Origin: DAOPZC01 sp035353175
Lineage (GTDB): Bacteria > Verrucomicrobiota > Kiritimatiellia > RFP12 > UBA1067
NCBI GenBank assembly: GCA_035353175.1
Contig: DAOPZC010000006.1
Span: forward strand, 69,558 to 133,557
Direction of reading: 5' to 3'
DNA: 64,000 bases
The translations under genes and the position numbers were made by a program. The notes below the pieces were generated by a model that was not told the DNA's origin, did not search any database, and worked only from the letters and a program-made list of their open reading frames with translations. Positions 43,383 through 53,142 of the stretch are shown piece by piece (position 1 is the stretch's first letter; every line of letters begins with the position of its first letter).

Positions 43383-43475
43383 GTGGCCGTTCTCAGGTCG
43401 GGCAGGGAAAACCGATCTGACGTGTGGGTGCGGGTGCGCCTGCACGGAGAACAACGGAGGGTCGGATGTGTACGG

Positions 43476-43616
43476 AGTGCGATCGGGATCGATTCGGGCA
43501 ATGTGAACGCTACCAGAATCGGGGGCACTCACTACCTGTCTTTCTACTCCGGCAAGGCTCCTGACACGGCGATCCTGGTCTCTGTGCTTCCGGCGCCGGC
43601 TGCCACGCGGGACTAG
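43476..43616 (+). pseudogene. C-terminal gene fragment joined to repeat B
   Basis: About 46 residues from the repeat edge to a stop at 43616 (core IDSGNVNATRIGGTHYLSFY, then GKAPDTAILVSVLP). It reads like the end of a larger protein whose 5' part is missing. It continues in frame from the plus-strand open frame across the repeat. Family not recognised. Confidence 0.4.
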
Positions 43617-43776
43617 GGCGTTTAGAACCCCTGGAAATCCGCGCGATAAAGAAATAAGAGGTTCATACCCGTATATCACGGCATTTCATCTTTTTTTGGG
43701 GTGTTCAAAACAATTGATTTAGGACAGGTTTTTTGAAAGAATAGAAATATGTGTCATTAAACAAGAAAGGATACAA

Positions 43777-46700
43777 ATGAAAACAGAGAATATACGGAAA
43801 TATGTGGCGCTTGCTCTTTTTGGCGCATGTGCCGTTGACGTTGCCCAGGCGAAACCTTGGTTCGAGAACCCGGTCTTGAAGGCGACGGTGGTCAGCACCA
43901 ATGTCATCGCGGGTTACGACCCGCACTACATGAACAAGTCCGACGACGACCAGTATCTTGCCATAAACTGGTGTTATTCGGCGAATTTCCCTGTTGAACT
44001 TTTTTCAATACCGGAACTGGAGGGGCTGAACGGCACGTATACCAATACCATGCTCGGCTCCATTAAAGTCGGCACGCTCAAGACTTGGCTCGGTTCTACT
44101 AAGAGTGGGGCCACCGAGAAAGGCGTGGCGGTCTCTGTTGACCGCAATGTGCTGATTCTCGGCGACGCGGGGACGACTCCCACGAACGTGCTCTCCGTCA
44201 CGCTGGACGCCTATGCGGACCAGACGTGGTCAAGCGGCAGGAGCTTCCCCAAGTTGAACGCCAATGGAAGCGCAAACACCTTGGGGTTTGACGGTTTTGA
44301 TTTCGGACATGCGGGAACGTATCTTTATTCCGATTGCTACACGTCCGGTTATAGGCAGCAGATTCTGAAGTGGACGGTTAATACGACCGATGGAACCACA
44401 TTGACGCTCTGCAATGTGTTTACCAATAGCGCCTCCACCCGCATCCGTAACGTGAGTTCGTATTACATCAACAGCGCGGACTGGGTGTTCTATGGCGAGG
44501 GGGATGCCGTCACCGCGGCAAATCCGGGTGCCGTTTGGTATTGCGACGCCACATCGGGAGAAAGCACTTTGCTCTGCACGATTCCCAACGTGACGTCAGA
44601 ATCCAAGTATGACATAATGAACGTGAAAATCAGCGGGATCGGTACGCCGAACATGTTCCTGTATGTTCAGACCGATCTCACCGATCTCTTCATTTACGAC
44701 CTGACCGCTACGGGATCCGGCTTTACCGCGACCTACAGAAAAACGGTGGCGATCGATGATCTCCTGCGCGTGATGGACTATACGCCTTCTACCGCCAAGT
44801 ACCGTGATCTGGAGGTCTCGAACGACGGCCAGTACATGTTCTTTATCACGCACGCCACTTTGCCGGCGAAGGTCTTCGTGGTCTATTCCAAGCCGGAGAC
44901 GGTCAAACAGTGGTTCGAGGATCCGCAACTGAAGGCGACGGTGTACAACCAGAAATTCACGCTTTCCGGGAACACCGACCCTCATTATATGAACAAGTCC
45001 GAGGACGACCAGTATCTCGCCGTGGACTGGCAGTACACCTCTGCATATCCAGTCGATCTCTATTCGATGACGGGGCTTGAAGCGTTGAGCGGCGTCCACA
45101 CCAACGGCGACACGCTGATCAGCTCCATCCAAATCAGTTCGATACTGGGTTATACCGGACTTTCTTCCAGTTGGAATCACAAAGCCGCCGCAATATCGTT
45201 CGACCGCAAGTTGTTCCTGACAGGTGTGGCTTCGGCGGGTTGGGGTGCGAACGGCCTTTCCTTGGACGAGATCGACAACGGGACTTGGACGAACGCCTAT
45301 GCTTTTACCAAGTTTAACGCCAATGGAACCACGAACACCTATGCGTATGACGGCTCTGACTTCGGGCACAACGGCACCTGGCTTTATTCAAACCATTACG
45401 ATACCGACAAGGGTCAGGTATTGAAGTGGGCGGTCGATCAAGAGGCCAGAACCCTCACACTCTCTAATACGTGGACGACCACCATCAATCGCATCCGCTC
45501 TGTAAACGCATATTACATCAACGGCCAGGAATGGATTTTCACCGGTGAAGGAAACGCCAAATTGGGAGGCGGGACCCCCGGTGTCGTTTACGCCATCAAC
45601 AGCGATACGGATGATCCCGTTTTGCTCTGCACGCTTCCGATCACGGATGGAGGATCATCCGAGAGCAACGACGTTATGAACGTGAAGGTCAGCGGTATCG
45701 GTTCGCCGAACATGTACCTGTACGTCCAACTGAACATCGGTCCGCTTTTCGTCTATGACCTCGTCGTCACGGACAGCGGCTCGCTGCAGGCGATCTACAA
45801 GACGCAGATTTCCTTCGATGAACTCAACACGATTACGGGATATACGCCTGCTCGTTACCGCAATTTTGAGGTCTCAAACGACGGCCGTTACGCGTTCCTC
45901 CTTCAGACCGCTTCCAAAACCCCTGCCGTTTACGTCCTGTGGGCCGGGGCACCGACAACTCCCTCCCTGTGGTGGCAGAGCCCCTCGGTCAAGTCCAGCA
46001 TCAACTTGACGAACGCCTACTGGACGGAGTCGAATCCTCAGCTGGACGGTCATCACATGTTCGGGGATGAGCAGGATGAGTTCCTTTTCGTCCCTACAAA
46101 GTCGACCACCAGCGCGGCGACGGGGTTCCTCGTCTACAAACTTCCCTCGGTTGAAGGGTTGAGCGGCACGCACAACCTTGTGCATTTCGCGCAGACCGCC
46201 GACACATCCGATTTCATCGTCGAGAATTCCTCTTGGCGCGGCGGCGCGTATTCCGACGAGCAGAAGTTCTTCCTGGTCGGAACGAATCAGGGAAGCACGC
46301 CCACCGGCATCCCCTTCCTTTCTATGGACGGCATGACGCAGTGCACGGTGACGGCTACGGGCTCGTCCTGGACCTTGGGCGACAACGCCATGGTGGTGAC
46401 GTCTGCACAGGAGACCGCAACCGACAGCTTCTACGGCGACAATATGTTCTTCAGCCACAACAGCGAGTACCTGTTCTCCAACAGCCGTCTTTCCGCCAAC
46501 CGCGGTAATCTCTATATGTGGAAGGTCGCCACGAATGGGTTCACGACCGGTGCCGGACTCACGCTTTACAAGACATTCACGACGCCCTGCGCCCGTGTCC
46601 GTTCCTGCACAGCCCGCTTCATGGCCGGGCGCGACCTCGTCTACTACGGCGAAGGGAAGGGGTCGAGCGTTCCCACGTATCGCAATGTGTATGTCCTTGA

Positions 46701-48051
46701 TCCTGAACGCGAAACCAGCACACTCCTGTGCACGCTTCCCTCCCTTACGGAAGTGTCTTCTTCCGGCAACTATGTTTCGGATGTCCAGAACATCGCGGTC
46801 AGCGGCGAATATACCGACACGCCCTATCTGTACGTCGCGTGCGACGGCGGTACGATCTACGTTTACGCGCTGACGCACGATGGCCTTTCGATCGACACGG
46901 AGCAAGGAACGGCGGGCCTCGTGAAGACGATTCCTTGGCGCGAAACTTTTGCGCTCTGCCAGAACGATCAGTCTGACCGGGTCAACGAACTGTTCAAATT
47001 CCGCAATTTCGTGGTCTCGAGAGATGGGCAGTATGCCTTCATGGCGCACTACAATTCGCAGGCTTCGTACTTCCTGCAGACCGTGTGGACCGATCCTGAT
47101 GCAACCCACACGTTGGTCTACAACGGCGATGGGAAGTCGACTTTCTTGTTGAACAATCCTACGCGCAACGGCGTTGGAACGGCTGTCATGACCGATTATG
47201 ACGGCGATTTGTCCTCCTCTACAATCGACATCCCGTCGACCGTCTTCGATGACAACTATTATGCTTATGCCGTAACGAACATCGCGCCGATTCTGCAAGC
47301 GGCAAAATCCGTGGAAGTGACCGCCGAGTCCGGCAAGGCGGTTTACAATAACGCGATTTACGCCAACACGGTTTACACGGAGTTGGAGGCCTATCTGCTC
47401 GCTGCCGATGAGACGGTTAACACCATCCACCCCAACGCGGCCATGATCGATGCAGGTGCGTATGTCGGAGCGCAGAACGTGCTGGCGGTTCGCCTCCAGA
47501 GCGCCGCCCGTCCGTCCATGGACAATGCGTTCGACAGCAACCTCGTCGGGTATTACTACTCCGCTTCGGGCGATTGGAGCAATGACGGCACCGGGCTGTC
47601 CGCGCTGTACAACCTATACGGTAACAGCACAACTTCCCAAACGGCCTCCGCCGCATATGACTATCTGCAGGATCTTCGGAACCTTGGGGCCACCAATGTG
47701 CTTGTCAGCTTCTCGGCCAATACGGTGGGAGGCGCTGCTGCGGCCCAGATCGCAGCCGCCCTCGGTGTCGAGCCGGTTGTTGAGAACGGCATTGCTTCCG
47801 CCGAGTTTGTTTTCGCGGTCACATCCTTCACCTGCGACGGTACGACCGCCACGTTGGTCGCCACCCGCACGGTGAATACAGGTGCCGCCACGAGTCCGAC
47901 GGGCAGCTACAATCTCTATGGGCGGGCGTCACTGACATCCGATTGGACAAAGTTGGGCGATTCGGGCGTTTACGATTCACCTGCGGGGACCATCACGTTC
48001 ACAGACTTCAATCCGAACGGATGTTGCTTCTTCAAAGTCGTGAACGAATAG
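43777..48051 (+). CDS. 1424-residue secreted protein with three homologous beta-propeller-like modules
   Basis: A signal peptide (to about residue 24) is followed by three related modules starting near 25 (KPWFENPVLKATV), 376 (KQWFEDPQLKATV) and 730 (LWWQSPSVKSSIN). The first two are close (DPHYMNKS.DDQYLA in both), the third diverged. Each holds strands ending in xxVLxxG, VYYGEG and LLCTLP patterns that suggest a propeller. The last 300 residues differ and end with the shared LTSDW...CFFKVVNE module. AAGGA five bases upstream supports the start. Base composition is less GC-rich than the neighbours and it sits alone between repeats B and C, consistent with acquisition. Function unknown; probably a surface or glycan-binding protein. 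Confidence 0.8.
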   Translation: MKTENIRKYVALALFGACAVDVAQAKPWFENPVLKATVVSTNVIAGYDPHYMNKSDDDQYLAINWCYSANFPVELFSIPELEGLNGTYTNTMLGSIKVGTLKTWLGSTKSGATEKGVAVSVDRNVLILGDAGTTPTNVLSVTLDAYADQTWSSGRSFPKLNANGSANTLGFDGFDFGHAGTYLYSDCYTSGYRQQILKWTVNTTDGTTLTLCNVFTNSASTRIRNVSSYYINSADWVFYGEGDAVTAANPGAVWYCDATSGESTLLCTIPNVTSESKYDIMNVKISGIGTPNMFLYVQTDLTDLFIYDLTATGSGFTATYRKTVAIDDLLRVMDYTPSTAKYRDLEVSNDGQYMFFITHATLPAKVFVVYSKPETVKQWFEDPQLKATVYNQKFTLSGNTDPHYMNKSEDDQYLAVDWQYTSAYPVDLYSMTGLEALSGVHTNGDTLISSIQISSILGYTGLSSSWNHKAAAISFDRKLFLTGVASAGWGANGLSLDEIDNGTWTNAYAFTKFNANGTTNTYAYDGSDFGHNGTWLYSNHYDTDKGQVLKWAVDQEARTLTLSNTWTTTINRIRSVNAYYINGQEWIFTGEGNAKLGGGTPGVVYAINSDTDDPVLLCTLPITDGGSSESNDVMNVKVSGIGSPNMYLYVQLNIGPLFVYDLVVTDSGSLQAIYKTQISFDELNTITGYTPARYRNFEVSNDGRYAFLLQTASKTPAVYVLWAGAPTTPSLWWQSPSVKSSINLTNAYWTESNPQLDGHHMFGDEQDEFLFVPTKSTTSAATGFLVYKLPSVEGLSGTHNLVHFAQTADTSDFIVENSSWRGGAYSDEQKFFLVGTNQGSTPTGIPFLSMDGMTQCTVTATGSSWTLGDNAMVVTSAQETATDSFYGDNMFFSHNSEYLFSNSRLSANRGNLYMWKVATNGFTTGAGLTLYKTFTTPCARVRSCTARFMAGRDLVYYGEGKGSSVPTYRNVYVLDPERETSTLLCTLPSLTEVSSSGNYVSDVQNIAVSGEYTDTPYLYVACDGGTIYVYALTHDGLSIDTEQGTAGLVKTIPWRETFALCQNDQSDRVNELFKFRNFVVSRDGQYAFMAHYNSQASYFLQTVWTDPDATHTLVYNGDGKSTFLLNNPTRNGVGTAVMTDYDGDLSSSTIDIPSTVFDDNYYAYAVTNIAPILQAAKSVEVTAESGKAVYNNAIYANTVYTELEAYLLAADETVNTIHPNAAMIDAGAYVGAQNVLAVRLQSAARPSMDNAFDSNLVGYYYSASGDWSNDGTGLSALYNLYGNSTTSQTASAAYDYLQDLRNLGATNVLVSFSANTVGGAAAAQIAAALGVEPVVENGIASAEFVFAVTSFTCDGTTATLVATRTVNTGAATSPTGSYNLYGRASLTSDWTKLGDSGVYDSPAGTITFTDFNPNGCCFFKVVNE

Positions 48052-48097
48052 CACACGGCCAAACGCATAGCCAAACGACTAAGACCGGCGACGAAAC

Positions 48098-48171
48098 TCA
48101 AGGCGTATCGCTGTTTCCGAGTACGCCGCGGGCTTGGAAATGCACGGTCACCTTCTGACCGCCCTTCACGC
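48098..48171 (-). pseudogene. C-terminal fragment of a minus-strand gene cut by repeat C
   Basis: Reading leftwards out of the repeat, about 24 codons (VKGGQKVTVHFQARGVLG and a short tail) lead to a stop at 48098. The tail resembles the end of a secreted beta-sandwich protein. The 5' part is missing at the left edge of the repeat. Short, so tentative. Confidence 0.35.
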
Positions 48172-48429
48172 GCGGATAGGACGCACAAGCTGCGTTTTCC
48201 AGCCGGTGCGGGATACGGCGAAGTCGGATAAAGGCGCTTCTATCAAGTCGTTGGAGGGTTGAAAGGGCTCGGGTCAGGTCGGTTCGGGCGTTTTTTGAGG
48301 CCCGGCGTTGACGGCGGGCCTCAAAAAAAGTATGCTGTGGCCGTTCTCAGGTCGGGCAGGGAAAACCGATCTGACGTGTGGGTGCGGGTGCGCCTGCACG
48401 GAGAACAACGGAGGGTCGGATGTGTACGG
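48172..48429 (+). repeat. 258-bp structured repeat, copy C
   Basis: Identical to copy B, with the same hairpin, promoter (48308-48336), leader and SD-ATG. On its right it cuts the 3' end of the minus-strand GH16-sulfatase gene, whose frame runs on into the repeat to a stop at 48274. On its left it abuts a different minus-strand fragment. Confidence 0.92.
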
Positions 48430-50730
48430 ATCTAGCCGCAGATCGTAGAACTCCCATGCGGGCGGCGTCGGCTCAATCTTGTAGGAGTTCTTCAGCCACG
48501 GCATGGAGGGCTTCCCGTACTTGGCCTCGTCGTAAGGCAGTCCGTAGTAGAAGATCAGCTTGTAGTCCGCCGTTCGCAGCCCGAAGTGCGCGGGGTTGTC
48601 GTGATGCATCAGGTGCATCCAGTAGCGGTAGTACGTTGCCGTGCGCCAGCCGGGAATCGTCTTGCCCTCGAGCGCCGGTTCGAAGCTATGGCCCTGCATG
48701 ATATCCGGTGCCTTCACGCCAGCCAGCGCAAGCATGGTGGGCGCGAAGTCCGTGTTGTTGATCAGCAGGTCGCTGGCCGTTCCGGGCTTCACCAGTTTCG
48801 GATAGTGGACGATGAAGGGCATGCGCATGGATTCCTCGTACATCCAGCGCTTGTCGATGTAATCGTGCTCGCCGAGCATCATGCCCTGGTCGGCGGTGTA
48901 GATGATAACCGTGTTCTCCCACAGCCCGTTCTTCTTCAGGTAGTCGAACAGCCGCGCGAGGTTGTCGTCCACACCCTTCACGCAGCGGAGGTAGTGCTTC
49001 AGATACTCCTGATAGGCGCGGTGGGTGTAGTCGTAATCGTCCAGAGACGGGTCGATCTTGTAGTCGATGCCGTAGTTGCGGACGGGGTGGCGCTTCGACA
49101 CCGAGGTGCCGATGCGATGGACGAGGCTGTCGTTGGGCCCTCGCGTGGCCACGGAGCCGAATCCGGGCGCGGGCTGGTCGTAGAGGTTGGCCGGCTCGGG
49201 TATCTCGACGTCAGCGAGATAGCTTTCGTAGCGCGGCGCGTATTCGAACATGTCGTGCGGCGCCTTGTAGTGGTGCATGAGAAAGAAGGGTTTGGTCTTA
49301 TCGCGCTTCTCCAGCCAGTCGATGGTGAGGTCGGTGATCACGTCGCTGCTGTGTCCTTTGCTCGATATCCTGTTCTTCGGCCAAGGCTTCGGGCCCCGGA
49401 CGATGAAGTCCGGGTTGAAGTACTTCCCTTGGCCAGGCAGCACGCAGTAGTAGTCGAATGACGCCGGCTCTTCCTCGAGATGCCACTTGCCGATCATCGC
49501 CGTGAGATACCCTGCCTTCTTCATTTCCTGCGGCAGATACTGGCGCTCGGGTGGCAGCTTGCCATCCAGGTCGAGCACCCCGTTGCTCTGCGGATACTGG
49601 CCGGTCAGAATCGTGGCCCGGCTCGGGGTGCAGATGGAGTTCACACAGAACACGCGGTCGAAACGCATGCCCTCGGCGGCCAGCCTGTCCAGCGTGGGCG
49701 TGGGGTTCAGCTTGGCGAGCTGGCTCCCGTAACAGCCGAACGCCTGGGTTGTATGATCGTCCGCCATGATATAGAGGATGTTGGGGTGTCCCTCGATCGT
49801 CGCCTCGCTCCGTACCGCGGGGACTGTATCCTTGGACGTGGCGCCCTCATCGGCCAGCTCCCACGTCCGCACCCAGTCGTACTGAGTGGTCCGTTCCTCT
49901 TGCGTACCGGTTTCCACCAAGCCGCCGTCCTCGGGAACCGGATTCCAGTCGTAGATTTCAACAGCCATCTGAATGAACGAGGAAGCGTCCCATGCGACCT
50001 TCGGTTTGATGGAATAGACGCATTTGCCATCGAGGAAGAATTGCACCTCTTCCTGCGACTTCCACCACGCACCGTAGACATAGAACCGCTCGCTGTTCTT
50101 CGTCTCTGTCGGGACGGAGCCCTGAAGCTGCTCCTTCTTGGGTTTTTTGTCCCAATCGATCAAATTGGAGTGGAAGATACGGTCCCACTTCTTTGCCCAT
50201 CTTTCCGTCTTGTCGGTGATGAGCCCCACACATTCCTGGATATCCAGTTCCTGGTGTTTTCTGGAGCCCGGTTTGTTCACGAGCCAGAAGGTCGATGACA
50301 TGACGGTCGCATTGGCTTTCATCCGACATTCGTAATACCAACCCGGCCGTCCCGGATGCAGCGAACGCACGATCGCGCCCTGATGAGTGAAGCGCTTGCC
50401 GTCTCTCATCACCGGCGCTTCCAGCTTGCTCACCGTCACGTTCATCTTGCCGTCTCTGACGGCCACATTTTCTGCCCTGAAGAGGCCTGGTGCGCGTCCG
50501 TACCAACCCCAGCCGTTCTCCACGGGCTCGCTCTGCCATTTCGTGGCATCCAACGACGCGCCCTCAAACTCATCCGAAAGGAGCGGCACTTGTCTCCAGA
50601 CTTTACCGGCGGGCTTTGGGTCCTCACCCGACAAGAAGGTCGGCTGCGCAGAGGCCAGTCCAGCACCCGTGGTCGCCAGAAGACTTGCGATCAGCAACCT
50701 CTTGGCAAGACTGTGTAATCCTGAGTTCAT
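48430..50730 (-). pseudogene. GH16 glycosidase-sulfatase fusion, 3'-truncated by repeat C
   Basis: 767 native residues remain from the ATG at 50730 (AGGAACAACC upstream; signal peptide MNSGLHSLAKRLLIASLL...). Residues about 30-290 are a GH16 domain with catalytic ELDIQE at about 160-165. From about 320 comes an S1 sulfatase with NILYIMADD, the formylglycine motif CTPSRATILTG near 365 and GKWHLEEEPA. The native sequence ends at WEFYDLRLD, where sulfatases normally have 20-40 more residues; the frame then reads repeat sequence. Both active sites remain, so it may still work. Family knowledge suggests cleavage and desulfation of agar, porphyran or carrageenan outside the cytoplasm. Overlaps the GH117 gene by four bases. 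Confidence 0.85.
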
Positions 50731-51989
50731 GGTTGTTCCTGTTGGGAAGACGCTTTGATGCGTTGTTCGCGCTGGCGTCGGTTCAGGCCCTGCGAGAAAT
50801 AAGCCTCCGGCTTGAGATACAGGTCGGTCTGCTTCATCGCCGGGTCGTTCACGTCTTGACTCAAGTCGCAGTCGAAGCGCGCCAGAACGCTGTGGCGCCG
50901 GTCGGGCGCGCCCACCGCCGTGATGTGACAGAGGCCCCACGTGATCCCGCGCCCGTCCCCTGTGTCGGTGAAGGCGTCCGGCACATACGGTCCGGCGGCC
51001 ACGGGCATCAGACTGGACACCGCGGCGAGCCGGAAGTTGACGCCGTCTGGCGCATACTGGATTGTGTTGTGCTCGAGCCCGTTGTGGATCGCGAACGCGG
51101 CCATACCCCCCATGAACGGGAACAGCGTCGTCTCGTGGCCGGAGTTCATCACCGGATTGAGCGGGTGCTTGACGAACGGGCCCAGCGGATCGTCAGCAAT
51201 GGCGAGCCCGTGCGCGCGGACGTGGGGGCTGGCGTTATTGAAGTCGGACTTGTAGTAAAGATAGATCTTGCCCTTGTAGACAAGCGGATACGGGTCGTGA
51301 ATCGAATATTGGTCCCACTCGCCGGGCGCGCCGTTGGGAATGACAATCTTGCCGCAAGGCCGCCACGGGCCATCGGGCGAGTCGGCAACCGAGGCTGTGA
51401 CAGGACAGTCATCGCCGCGCTTGCCCGACATCTCGAGAAACCCCTGATAGTAGAGGTAGTACTTGCCCTTCCAGATTAGGATGTCGGCCGTGCAGACGGA
51501 GCGCCAGCCCGTCTGCGGCTTGGGCGGGCGCGGCACGGCCATGCCCTGTTCCTGCCACCTGAAGCCGTCTTCGCTGGTGGCGCACCAGATTTCGGAGAGG
51601 TCCCAGTCGCTTGAGGGGATCGTGTCGGTCGCGCGGTCCGCGCCCTGCGGCGGCGTGGTGGTCTGGCGGTGCGTGTACCAGACGTAGTACTTGCCGTTGG
51701 CACGGATGACTTTCGATGGGTCGCGGCGGGAGACTGTTCCGTCAGAACCGTGGTAGTCCAGCCCTTCGAGCGGCGTGAACTTGAAGGTGGAATAGAGCTC
51801 GTTGGCCTCGGGCGTCGGCGCGAGGTAGTCGTCATAGAGCCGCTCCATCGCCGCACTCAACGGCCGGTCGGGCTTCCGAGGCGGCAGTTCGTATGGGAAT
51901 GCCGCAGGCTCGGCTGCGACCAGCGAGGCCAGCGGTGCCAGCAGCAGGACGGTGAGAATCGCAGGCTTTTTCATACAGGTGCTTCTCAT
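50727..51989 (-). CDS. GH117-family (neoagarooligosaccharide hydrolase-like) enzyme
   Basis: 420 residues from the ATG at 51989 (GGAGA six bases upstream), with a signal peptide ending near VAAEPA. KVIRANGKYYVWYTHR, DWDLSEIWCATSEDGFRWQEQG, YSIHDPYPLVYKGKIYLYYKSD and GHETTLFPFMGG are typical of GH117 five-bladed propellers, which remove terminal 3,6-anhydro-L-galactose from agar or porphyran oligosaccharides. Its end overlaps the GH16-sulfatase start (ATGA), so the two act together: GH16 and sulfatase shorten and desulfate the chain, GH117 trims the ends. Confidence 0.85.
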   Translation of the reverse strand: MRSTCMKKPAILTVLLLAPLASLVAAEPAAFPYELPPRKPDRPLSAAMERLYDDYLAPTPEANELYSTFKFTPLEGLDYHGSDGTVSRRDPSKVIRANGKYYVWYTHRQTTTPPQGADRATDTIPSSDWDLSEIWCATSEDGFRWQEQGMAVPRPPKPQTGWRSVCTADILIWKGKYYLYYQGFLEMSGKRGDDCPVTASVADSPDGPWRPCGKIVIPNGAPGEWDQYSIHDPYPLVYKGKIYLYYKSDFNNASPHVRAHGLAIADDPLGPFVKHPLNPVMNSGHETTLFPFMGGMAAFAIHNGLEHNTIQYAPDGVNFRLAAVSSLMPVAAGPYVPDAFTDTGDGRGITWGLCHITAVGAPDRRHSVLARFDCDLSQDVNDPAMKQTDLYLKPEAYFSQGLNRRQREQRIKASSQQEQP

Positions 51990-52029
51990 TTTCATTCTCC
52001 GGTCAGTTCCAATCATTGGAGATTCAACG

Positions 52030-53142
52030 TCACTTCCAGTCTATCTTGGCCGTTTTCGTCTCCAAGTTCACGAACACGGAGGCGTGCTCGAATTCGCGCG
52101 TGTAGGTCCATCCATCGCGCCTAGCATCACCTTTGGGGGCGCCGAGCGGTTTGTCGAACTCGGGATACCAGTCGAACGTGCCGTGTTCACCCAGCCAGCC
52201 CCACGTATAACAAAAATAGCAATGGCGTTCGGCCCCCACCAGGAAACAGGCCAACGGAAATGTGATGCGCTCTGCGGCGATGCGGTGCAGTGCGTCGTGC
52301 GGCTTCTGCATCATCTCCTTGTCGCTCCACCAAGTGAACCCCGGCCATCCCTTGAAGACGATGATCTTGCCGCTCTGGGCGGCCTTGCGCATTTCTTCAA
52401 TCTCGGCGGCCAAATATTCCTTGCTGGGCCGCTTGACGTCCGGAGCACGATCAAAGTCATCCATCATGGCGCCGTCGGTGACAGGCAGCAATCGCACTGT
52501 AGGCGCCCCCTGTTTCTGATCATCGCCATGAAGCGGATTGAAAATGATGAGCTTGTCAGGCCCCATGGCCGCACGCGCTTCCTGCAACATGGCCAACAGC
52601 CCCTTGTCCAAATCGGCAACCTTTTCCTGGCTCACCAGACGGCCCCATTTGATGGACGCGGTGCCCGCCCCGTCCACGAACAGGCCGTCACAGGAATAGT
52701 CCCGCACGGCCTTGGCCGCCACACCGGACCACCACTCGCGCACGTCTGGGCGGGAAACGTCAAAATACTCGCTGACGGCTCCGTCCTTTGGAGCGGACAA
52801 CCGCCCGGCTTCAGGAAAGCTGGCGTTAGACACTTTCCACGGCGACTTCAGCAAGTCGCAGGACCAGTAGAACAACACTTTCGCCTTGGGATTGCGCTGC
52901 TTGATGGCGCGCGCTCCCGCCGTGATGTTGGTTTCTATGCTGCTGTTGATTCTTCCGCCGGCCTGAAACGTGATTAAAGCAAAGTGGTCGGCCAGAAAAT
53001 TGTACTGCGCCGGCTTCAGCCCGTCGCCGATGCTCAGATGCGCATAGAGCGGCACCCGCTCCCAGTTGAAAGGAGGAAAACCGTCGGCAGCGTGGAGTGC
53101 GACAAGGGGAATCAGAGGCAGGATGGCTAGAATATTTCTCAT
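52030..53142 (-). CDS. secreted putative glycoside hydrolase (GHL15-like), copy 1
   Basis: 370 residues with a signal peptide. A TIM-barrel-like pattern is visible: WERVPLYAHL at the start, AKVLFYWSCD, REWWSGVAAKAVRDYSCDGLFVDGAG (a candidate catalytic Asp) and LACFLVGAERHCYFCYTWGW. It resembles hypothetical glycosyl hydrolase families found in marine polysaccharide loci. It overlaps its paralogue upstream by four bases and sits 40 bases from GH117, so it belongs to the same operon. Activity unproved. Confidence 0.65.
   Translation of the reverse strand: MRNILAILPLIPLVALHAADGFPPFNWERVPLYAHLSIGDGLKPAQYNFLADHFALITFQAGGRINSSIETNITAGARAIKQRNPKAKVLFYWSCDLLKSPWKVSNASFPEAGRLSAPKDGAVSEYFDVSRPDVREWWSGVAAKAVRDYSCDGLFVDGAGTASIKWGRLVSQEKVADLDKGLLAMLQEARAAMGPDKLIIFNPLHGDDQKQGAPTVRLLPVTDGAMMDDFDRAPDVKRPSKEYLAAEIEEMRKAAQSGKIIVFKGWPGFTWWSDKEMMQKPHDALHRIAAERITFPLACFLVGAERHCYFCYTWGWLGEHGTFDWYPEFDKPLGAPKGDARRDGWTYTREFEHASVFVNLETKTAKIDWK

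Larger units (their letters stand above)
43218..43475 (+). repeat. 258-bp structured repeat, copy B
   Basis: Identical by eye to the copies at 48172, 58432 and 62021. In order: GGATA-type iterons in the first 70 bases; a 14-bp perfect inverted repeat TTTTTTGAGGCCCG/CGGGCCTCAAAAAA (43337-43374) whose loop holds the -35 box; -10 box TATGCT; leader hairpins CAGGTCGG/CCGATCTG (43394-43419) and GTGCGGG/CCTGCAC-type (43428-43445); then GGAGGG and an ATG at 43466 four bases later. It has no coding gene of its own, no terminal inverted repeats and no visible target duplication. Broken genes flank both sides. Confidence 0.92.

Noticed and set aside
43218..43475. Repeat as a group II intron or retron RNA
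   Set aside because: No reverse transcriptase gene in the window and no recognisable domain V sequence. A distant structured RNA of another class is not excluded.
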